Below are positions 9,354-15,273 of a stretch of 15,273 bases of DNA, one piece after another. This DNA is from Stramenopiles sp. TOSAG23-6 (taxonomy: Eukaryota; Sar). The stretch covers positions 1 to 15,273 of the forward strand of contig LT636122.1 of assembly GCA_900128565.1 (NCBI GenBank). The letters run 5' to 3'. How positions within the stretch are numbered: the stretch's first letter is position 1; each line of letters opens with the position of its first letter. The translations under genes were made by a program, and so were the position numbers. Below the pieces are notes generated by a model, which was given only the letters and a program-made list of their open reading frames with translations, had not been told where the DNA came from and did not search any database.

Positions 9354-11250
9354 ATGTCGCATCTGTCGGGAAAAGGTCGTCGACGGAGAAACACCCGTGA
9401 TAATAATTTTCTCTTTTCCATCGAGAAGAGATTACACAGACTGTCATTGAAGAATAAAATTGATCTCAGTACATCGCAAAAGAAAGTGAATATTGAAGAC
9501 CATTCTCTTTCGAAGGAAGATCAAAATATTCGTTTGCCTGACGTCAAAGTTTGTGGTGAAATTATTCGACTAATTTGTATTTTGAAACGCTTTGCTTTGA
9601 AAAACATAACTTGCCACGATAATGTCCGTAAACCCAACAGCCAAGAAAACTCAACCGACACTTCATACGATATCGATACTATAGAATACCCCCCAATGAT
9701 TGATTTTATGAAAGGCCTGATGAATTTTCAACAATCTGCATCCAACGCAAATTTATCTTTTGAAGGTTTAACTTGTCAATATCTCAAGAAATTGAATTTA
9801 TCTTGGTCAGATTTAATGAACGATTTGGAAGACTCTAGGACTGAGAAATTTATAACATATATTTTATCATTGAGCCAAGAAAATACCAATGAATTAATTG
9901 ATCGTGCTGTTTACGAAGTTATTGATGTTTTGTACGTCTTTCCACATACATTTTAATTTTTTTTTTTGTTAGAAAATTTGTACCTAACAATTTTTTATTG
10001 TTTTTGAAATGTTTTTCACAATTTGCGGGCGCCAACATTAAAAATGCGATAAATTCTTCAAATTTCGAGAGTGAGAAAACAAATAAGGTCATTGATACGT
10101 GTTCAACTTCAAGGTTGAGGGAGAAATTTTCTACAGAAAATTTAACTGTGTACGTTTTCAAAATTGAATTTTTATCTTTTTTTTTCATACGAAATTTTGT
10201 ACCTAACGAAAAATAAATCAAATTTTTGAAATAGTTTTTTCAATACATGAGCGGTCTGTACAAGTATAGTAAAAAACATGCTAGTGGAAGTGTAACAAGA
10301 TTACTTGGTTTCAAAAGTATCGGATTGTTCAAGTATGCAGGTAACATGTATGTTTGTCATCATACATTTAAAATTTCAAATTTATTTTTTTTCATACGAA
10401 ATTTTGTACCTAAACAAAAATTTGTTTTTTTAAAGTATCTACGTTTTCATCATTCATTTCAAATTTCAAATTTTATTTTTTTGTACAAAAAATTATGTAC
10501 CCAACGTTTTTTTTAGATGATGTTTATCATTATACACTTAAAGTTTAAAATTTATTTTATGTACCTATTCCTACAATTTCTACATTTTCAAGTTTTGTTA
10601 GGGTTAGGGTTAACCCTAACCTAGCCCTAACCCTACATTTTCAAGTTTTGTACTATCCCTAATAAGTTTCAAACTTTTAATATATTTGTTCAAAGTCCAG
10701 AATATGGAACTATAGAACTCATTGTATTGAGCATACTCAAGGTAGTAAAGTTAAATGGACAATCGGTAAAACAACTTCGGTGATAGATGTTGAATTTGGT
10801 GATCGCAGCATTGGAAAAATCATCATTCTAGGTGGATTAGTGCCATGTATGTTTTTTTTTTTTTTTACAAAAAAATCAAATTTATTTTTCGTACGAAATT
10901 TTGTACCTAACCATTTTTATTTTTTTGAAATATTTTTCCAAAATACATGTATGGTACTTTCTGCTATTGAAACACACCCAGGTCCAGATACTAGAAATGG
11001 AATTCAGTTAGATTTTAGAGTCTTGAGTGATTTAGAAATAATGTCTTTAGAGAAGAACTCTCAGATGAGTACAAAAAAAAAAGCCAGTATTTTGAAAAGT
11101 TTAAAGAGAATTCAAGTAGTGGACCGGGTTCGTTTCCATTTCTTTTTGAGTAGAGATAAAAAGGGCATACATTTACTGGGAAACAGGCTCTCAGATGATC
11201 ATAATATTACTAGTGAAGATGCATTATCAGAATTATTCATCCGCAAATAA
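9354..11250 (+). CDS. Unrecognised five-exon gene ('gene X'), host of four introner-type introns
   Basis: Proposed exons are 9354-9931, 10024-10149, 10249-10347, 10701-10846 and 10949-11250, joining to 416 residues plus a TAA stop. I do not recognise the protein. It begins with an Arg/Lys-rich stretch (MSHLSGKGRRRRN), continues with an ordinary mixed helical-looking region, and has basic segments (SGLYKYSKKHASGS, STKKKASILKSLKR). No signal peptide or clear membrane segment was seen. Support for the model: exons between introner copies stay open and combine in one frame when all introns are cut by the same rule, T|GTAYG at 5' and usually ACAT|G at 3'. The joint at 10700/10701 is least certain, because that intron is a composite with alternative 3' ends. 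A lineage-specific protein is likely; a decaying gene is an alternative given the intron load. The start is the first ATG in the frame. Confidence 0.6.
9932..10023 (+). mobile_element. introner-type intron 1 of gene X (92 nt)
   Basis: It starts GTACGTCTTTCC, carries GAAAATTTGTACCTAAC after a poly-T run, and ends TTTTTCACAATT. Only removal of 92 nt, with TT shared at both junctions, keeps the frame (...EVIDVF|AGANIKN). The more obvious 4-nt match TTTG would give 93 nt and a stop soon after. Confidence 0.7.
10150..10248 (+). mobile_element. introner-type intron 2 of gene X (99 nt)
   Basis: It starts GTACGTTTTCAAAATTG, contains CATACGAAATTTTGTACC followed by TAAC, and ends TTTTTTCAATACAT. TG is shared at the junctions. 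Removal joins ...STENLTV to SGLYKYSK in frame. A 108-nt alternative, using TGTAC at 10149-10153 and 10257-10261, also keeps the frame but does not match the family 3' end. Confidence 0.75.
10348..10700 (+). mobile_element. composite intron 3 of gene X: three tandem partial introners plus telomeric palindrome (353 nt)
   Basis: Three successive introner-like segments can be read. Copy A (from 10348, GTATGTTTGTCATC) has CATACGAAATTTTGTACC. Copy B (from about 10440, ACGTTTTCATCATTCATTTC) has a weakened core, ATTATGTACCCAAC. Copy C (from about 10517, ATGTTTATCATTATACAC) has only ATGTACCT left. Each seems cut short at its 3' side by the next. A telomeric palindrome follows. The frame allows 3' ends at 10700 (TCCAG|A, which would make this the only GT-AG intron), 10703 or 10706. 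Outer limits are therefore approximate on the right. Confidence 0.6.
10580..10651 (+). repeat. interstitial telomeric palindrome flanked by 19-bp direct repeats
   Basis: CTACATTTTCAAGTTTTGT occurs perfectly at 10580-10598 and 10633-10651. Between them, 10599-10632 is made of telomere-type units facing each other: TTAGGG units followed by CCCTAA units. The centre, GGTTAGGGTTAACCCTAACC (10602-10621), is a perfect 20-bp inverted repeat. The whole unit lies inside intron 3 of gene X. Confidence 0.9.
10847..10948 (+). mobile_element. introner-type intron 4 of gene X (102 nt)
   Basis: It starts GTATG and a long T run, carries CGTACGAAATTTTGTACC followed by TAAC, and ends TTTTTCCAAAATACAT. CATGTATG, 8 nt, is identical at both junctions (10844-10851 and 10946-10953), the longest match in the family here. 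Removal joins ...ILGGLVPC to MVLSAIE in frame. The intron is a multiple of 3 with no in-frame stop. Confidence 0.82.
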
Positions 11251-11376
11251 CATGATATTTTAGACATTTTTGACTTTGTACAAGTTATCTTGAAAATCAT
11301 GATACTTTGAATATTCTTAAAAAAGTAAATACATTTAAAATATTTCTATTTTATCATAGCAAAGAAAGTTCTTTTA
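11251..11376. other. convergent intergenic spacer gene X / gene M
   Basis: This is 126 bp of AT-rich sequence between two stop codons on opposite strands. A near-repeat of TTTTATCATAGCAA and TTTTATTATAGCAA is seen around 11350-11385. No terminator or RNA gene is recognised. Confidence 0.4.
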
Positions 11377-13831
11377 TTATAGCAAGGATTGTTCCTCATA
11401 TTTTAGCATTTCACTATCGTACTCCAAAGCTATCACGTCTAATTCATGTTGAGACATTTGATAATATCCCTTAAAATAAGGATGTCTTTTTATATCACGC
11501 ACAGTTGGAATATAATCAATAAATTCATTATTGATAAGTGTTGGATGCTTCGTTTCGCTTTCTTTGCAATTAATAAAATTTTCAGAGAAGTCACATGCAC
11601 TGAGCATGTATTATGAAAACATATTTCAAAAATTTGAAATTTGTTAGGTACGGTATTTGATATAAATAAATTTGATATAAATAAATTTGAAACAATAAAT
11701 TTGAAACAATAAATTTGAAACAATAAATTTGAAATTCAATATGTAAACGTACATAGATCCAAGACTACTAGATACCTTTGCATTCTCTATATTCACTACT
11801 ACTTTTTTTTTCCACTCTGTTGCACTATCAGCAAATGAATCCATTTCTTTTTCATCTTTTGTTTCAATCTGGTCATTTATTCTAGAGTCTTCTTCATATT
11901 TCATCATCTCAACTTCATTTGCTCCTGTATTAGCCCATTGGCTCATGAACTTCATACGCCGAGATGCTTCGACTTCTTTTCTCTGCTTCTTTATTCGTGC
12001 TAAGTACTCATATCGCCAACGTGGCATAAAAGAAATCTCAATGTCAACTATTCCAGTATTCGTCGCTTGGAAAATGGGCGATACACCTTCACATGACCAG
12101 GCCCCGGATGAAGGATATATAGGGCATTGTTGAATACTTCCTGGTTGTATTTTTTCACCACCATTATCATCCTGGTCATGGCATTGCATGACCCAAACCC
12201 ACTCACCTACCTTGCGTGGAACGTTATTCAACGGTTTTGATTTTTGCATATGCTCATTGATATATTTGTCTACTGAATGTGGTGTTAAGTCAAGTCGGAA
12301 AAAATCACCTTTATGAAATGTTATACCTGAAAGAAGCATTTCCAATGATATAGCACAACTCTGAGGCCTTGCCCAATTTCCTAAACCTAATAAATCCCTT
12401 AGTATCCCTCCAAGATCTGCAGCTAGTTTCTGATTTCGGCGTTGTAAGACATGTACTGCCTCATTCCGATTATGAACGTCGGAGATTCCGACACCAGATC
12501 CAGCGACGAGATTTTCACCCCAAGGCATATTTGCTAGTTGAACACATTTTCCACTGTCAGATACTACTATATTATCCAGCGTTAATGACCCATTTAACTG
12601 AAAAGTGCTATACCTCTCAATATCAGAAAGTGAATTAGTTATCTCAGAGGCCCAGTAACGAAATAATATACTTTTTTCAGTCATTGACCTTTCAAATTTA
12701 TCGTTTTCATCCGCGTAATTTATGCGTTGTAAAACATCAACCATTGAAGACATTGTACTGTTACTATATACTAAAACTCGTGAAGATTTAGCAATATTAT
12801 AATAATTTCCCATACATTTGCTTACGTGGCGTGACATGAACCATGAAAAAATATTTCAAAACTTTAAAATTTGTTAATTACAAAATTTGGTATAAAAATA
12901 TATGAAATTTGAAATGAATGATTATAACGTACATTATCATTTGTCTATTTGCAGCCCATGTTCTTTCTATCGCATTTCTTATTGGAGTAGGAACTCCTGC
13001 ATTAGGTAATACTACACAAAAAAATCCATTTTTAAAATTATTTCCTCCGTCATTTTCTCGTTGTACTTCGTTGTTTTCAAGTGTCCTACTTTTATTCTTA
13101 GATTCTCTGGGTTTAACCACACACACACGTACACCAAATTGATTCATACTACCACATGATAAACCTACTTTATCGCAGAATACATTTGTAGATTTGTTCA
13201 TAACTCGTGAAAGAACATTACGCGATATGGAGTTTTGATAACGATATATTGTAGATTCGATTATGTTGGCATGATTTCTTTGGTACTCAAATGAGCTTAT
13301 TGAAATATCAGGATCGATCACTAAAGCATTCCAAAAAAGTAGTTGAAGAGCAGCTTGTGAATTTTGAAGGTAGTAATTAACTGTTGCAGTATTCAATGTG
13401 GCACTTGTAGTTTGTAGTGACAGTCGTAAATCCTCAATTGTTTGAATGGCTTGAAGTGCACTATTTCGCCCAAATGAAACTGGCTTTAATTTTTGATTTC
13501 TACAGTATTTGTATAATTCAATAGGGAGTTTTCTTATGTTTCTCTTCAACTGTAGTGCCGTTTCATCTTCTTCGAGTAAATTCTGAACAAGTTTGATTTG
13601 AAATGTAGTTACATCTAAACCAACTGTAGAATGTGCTTTTTCTTTCTGACCGAAGGCTCCAGAGTTTTTTTCATGTTCTTTCCAAATACGTTCTAATAAG
13701 GGCAGATCATTCTGAGTAATCAAGCCGCGATCTGTTCCATCTTGTAATAGCGATTCCCATTGTGTACTGCTAGTGATACAGCCATCAGGAGACACCCGCA
13801 GAAACATCTGTTTGTATTCGTCGCCATTCAT
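11377..13831 (-). CDS. Unrecognised three-exon gene ('gene M'), possible pseudokinase-like protein
   Basis: Exons, in transcript order, are 13831-12933, 12835-11753 and 11605-11377, joining in frame to 736 residues plus stop. I cannot name it. Exon 2 has features that resemble a degenerate protein kinase: a hinge-like stretch (SSRVLVYSNSTMSSMVDVL), then LNGSLTLDNIVVSDSGKCVQ in the place of the catalytic loop HGDLKPxNI, with ANMPWG where DFG would be, then DLGGILRDLL like the helix-F region. Exon 3 has VRDIKRHPYF, like the end of a kinase C-lobe. The catalytic Asp and the DFG Asp are not seen, so if related it would be a pseudokinase; this is inference from weak similarity. The N-terminal 300 residues match nothing I know. 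An acidic/charged segment precedes exon 3. It shares a 335-bp divergent promoter region with the patatin gene. Start ATG is the first in frame. Confidence 0.7.
11606..11752 (-). mobile_element. introner-type intron 2 of gene M, expanded (147 nt)
   Basis: On the minus strand it starts GTACGTTTACATATTG, contains CCGTACCTAACAAATTTC, and ends TTTTCATAATACAT|G. ATG is shared at the junctions. Removal joins ...SSSLGSM to LSACDFSEN in frame. It is about 50 nt longer than its relatives because of an internal tandem repeat, and it lacks the TACGAAATTTT half of the core. Confidence 0.8.
11656..11727 (-). repeat. 14/15-bp tandem repeat inside gene M intron 2
   Basis: Read on the + strand: two copies of TTTGATATAAATAAA (11656-11670 and 11671-11685) followed by three copies of TTTGAAACAATAAA (11686-11699, 11700-11713, 11714-11727). 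The unit derives from the TTTCAAATTT motif found once or twice in other introner copies. Confidence 0.93.
12836..12932 (-). mobile_element. introner-type intron 1 of gene M (97 nt)
   Basis: On the minus strand it starts GTACGTTATAATCATTC, has CAAATTTTGTAATTAAC (a variant of the GTACCTAAC core), and ends ATATTTTTTCATGGTTCAT|G. ATGT is shared at the junctions (12931-12934 and 12834-12837, + strand). Removing 97 nt joins ...AANRQMI to MSRHVSKC in frame. Confidence 0.82.
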
Positions 13832-14166
13832 CTCTCACGCAAATGTTGAATAAATGTTTGAGAGCTTATTCTTGAGGAAATAATTTGAACTTGGTTTTGA
13901 ATGAATCAAGTATTACGTTGGCAGGTCTACGTCTTTTAAAATGGTAAAAAAATACGTAGTATATACTATACACTACACAATATGGATACTTTTCTGTTTG
14001 ACGTTGTTTGTTTCGGTTTGTTTCCGTTATTTCGAACACGAACGACACGAAATCGAGCGCAAAAAATAATCTAAATCGGCGTTGGGTATCATATAATAAA
14101 TACATCATTTGTTTTACACAATTACACACACATGACCAAATATAATATATTTTCGTACTGGTGAAA
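13832..14166. promoter_or_regulatory. divergent promoter region of gene M and the patatin gene
   Basis: This 335-bp gene-free stretch lies between two start codons facing away from each other. AT-rich elements such as AGTATATACTATAC around 13957-13971 could act as TATA-like sites. This is inference; no named motif is recognised and the open frames here look random. Confidence 0.45.
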
Positions 14167-15273
14167 ATGCCGAAAATACTGTTACGATTGATACTTCTTC
14201 TTCTACTTTTTGGTAACTCTTCTTCGAGATTAAAAGAAGATGTTTGCCGAGGCTTAGCTCTTAGCGGTGGAGGTGCGAAAGGTGCTTACGAAGCAGGTGT
14301 GTTACTAGGCCTAACTTCATTGTTACCAGTAAATGAAACAAAATGGGACGTTGTTACTGGGATTTCAGCTGGTTCCTTGCTCACGTCGTTTATGGCAAAG
14401 TACCCCATTGGCAAAGAAGCAGAATGTGCAAAAGCTATGGTACAATTAACCTCAACAATGGATCGAAGCACGATTTTTCAAAATTGGTGGCCATTTGGTC
14501 CTCTTCAAGGACTACTTGTTGAACGTGGCTTGTACGACACTGCACCTGAACGTGAGTTCCTCAATGGCGAGATAGGGAGTGGAATTATACCACCTTCTCT
14601 GGGAGGACGTAGAATAGTTATTGGAGCAACGTCTGATACTTCTGGCATTCTTCAAACTTGGAATGAAACTGCCACAACTTCTGAGTTGATTGAGGGAGTC
14701 ATGGCTAGTAGCGCAATTCCTGGAGTCTTTCCAGCACAAGAAATAACAAATGGTCCTCACAAGGGTGATTTTTTTTCAGATGGTGGTGTTTTATATGGTG
14801 TAAACATTGTTGATGCAATTTTACGATGTCGAGAAATTGTGGGTGATGAAGCTGATAAGTCTATCACTATGTACGTTTTCATCCTTCATTTCATTTCAAT
14901 TTTTTTTTACTATGAAAATTTGTACCTAACAAAAACATTAATATTTTTTCACAAAACATTGATATTATCTTGACTGACGGTGCGTTTCTATTTAATTTGC
15001 CTAACAAACAAGCTGAGAAATTGCACTCAATAGGAGTACTTTTAAGATCATTTGATATAATGCGATATAGCAATTCAATGGAAGATGTACATTTTCATCA
15101 TTGATTTCAATTCGTTTTTTTTTCATACGAAATTTTGTAATTAACAAAAAAAACTCAAAAAAAATATTTTTCACAAAATATGTAGATTATGCTCGTTTTG
15201 CTTATCCAAACGTGAACTTCAGGTATTTGATATACCCGTCGGTCCCTCTAAAAGGGCCTTTAGATTTCGATCC
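14167..15273 (+). CDS. Secreted patatin-like phospholipase, 3'-partial, three exons visible
   Basis: Exons 14167-14870, 14960-15086 and 15182 to beyond the right edge join in frame. The first 20 residues (MPKILLRLILLLLLFGNSSS) are a clear signal peptide, so the enzyme is probably secreted or lumenal. Patatin motifs: the glycine-rich oxyanion-hole motif LSGGGAKGAYEAG (32-44), the nucleophile elbow GISAG with Ser67, and the catalytic Asp205 in SDGG. Together these form the Ser-Asp dyad that hydrolyses fatty acyl esters of lipids. Later exons carry DIILTDGAF and the proline-rich end YPSVPLKGPLDF, as in family members. Substrate is unknown. I chose ATG 14167 because the GTG two codons upstream is not a normal eukaryotic start. 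Ordinary for the family apart from its two introner introns. Confidence 0.9.
14871..14959 (+). mobile_element. introner-type intron 1 of the patatin gene (89 nt)
   Basis: It starts GTACGTTTTCATCC, carries GAAAATTTGTACCTAAC, and ends TTTTTTCACAAAACAT. AT is shared at the junctions. The frame requires 89 nt (...DKSIT|IDIILTDG). The nearby downstream bases contain no AG that could end it. It is the shortest copy in the window. Confidence 0.87.
15087..15181 (+). mobile_element. introner-type intron 2 of the patatin gene (95 nt)
   Basis: It starts GTACATTTTCATCATTG, has CATACGAAATTTTGTAATTA then AC, and ends TTTTTCACAAAATAT. ATGTA is shared at the junctions. Removal joins ...SNSMED to VDYARFAYP in frame. 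TTAAC replaces CTAAC, the same variant as in gene M intron 1, so these two copies may be closely related. Confidence 0.87.

Noticed and set aside
9091-9447. 118-codon minus-strand ORF over the gene X start
   Set aside because: Runs through telomere-like and T-rich repeats and shows no family features; probably chance.
9929-10025. TTTG shared at both ends of gene X intron 1, giving a 93-nt intron
   Set aside because: It places a stop codon shortly after the joint; the 92-nt cut with TT shared keeps the frame and follows the common T|GTACG rule.
10149-10261. TGTAC shared 108 nt apart at gene X intron 2
   Set aside because: It keeps the frame but runs past the family 3' end AATACAT|G by 9 nt; the 99-nt version fits both the frame and the family.
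11593-11754. ACAT at 11593-11596 as the 3' joint of gene M intron 2
   Set aside because: The resulting 158-nt intron breaks the frame; CAT at 11605-11607 does not.
13866-14129. 87-codon minus-strand ORF between gene M and patatin
   Set aside because: Composition is irregular, no motif is recognised, and it occupies the expected divergent promoter.
3649-15181. Group II, tRNA-type or archaeal bulge-helix-bulge introns as explanation of the repeats
   Set aside because: Too short and no domain V or tRNA-like structure; the CTAAC branch-like motif and GTAYG start fit spliceosomal introns better.

Overview
The window is nuclear DNA of a unicellular eukaryote. It is AT-rich (my impression, not computed) and gene-dense, and uses the standard genetic code. 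Five protein genes alternate in orientation: (1) + TRRAP/Tra1, the giant PIKK-family pseudokinase of SAGA/NuA4 complexes, whose 5' part lies outside the window (2-7709); (2) - a PP2A-type Ser/Thr phosphatase catalytic subunit (7841-8848); (3) + an unrecognised five-exon gene, called 'gene X' here (9354-11250); (4) - an unrecognised three-exon gene with weak protein-kinase resemblance, 'gene M' (11377-13831); (5) + a secreted patatin-like phospholipase running off the right edge (14167-15273). Convergent pairs are separated by only about 130 bp. The divergent pairs share 505-bp and 335-bp intergenic regions that must hold their promoters. I see no pathway linking the five genes.

The most notable feature is the introns. 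Every intron I can place by reading frame is a copy of one repeated element of about 90-100 nt, always in the sense orientation of its host gene: two in TRRAP, four in gene X (one a composite), two in gene M and two in the patatin gene. Each copy has the same order of parts: GTAYGTTTT, a TTTCAAATTT/poly-T tract, a hairpin-like TACGAAATTTTGTA, the branch-point-like CCTAAC, then TTTGAAATATTTTTCCAAAATACAT. This fits introner elements, i.e. introns spread by transposition. Frame-constrained splicing shows that the nine simple copies cannot end in AG. Joints fit GT...AT (ACAT|G) or, shifted one base, TG...CA/TA/CT, with 2-8 nt identical at the two junctions, like target-site duplications.

Other oddities: one gene X intron contains three tandem partial introners and a head-to-head telomeric (TTAGGG) palindrome bracketed by a 19-bp direct repeat; one gene M intron has expanded by a 14/15-bp tandem repeat; and more degenerate telomere-like sequence lies upstream of gene X.

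Taxon: introners with non-GT-AG ends are known in parasitic dinoflagellates (Amoebophrya) and in the tunicate Fritillaria, and introners also occur in Micromonas and pelagophytes. The diverged PP2A argues against an animal, and TTAGGG is not the usual dinoflagellate telomere repeat. I therefore leave it as an unidentified protist.
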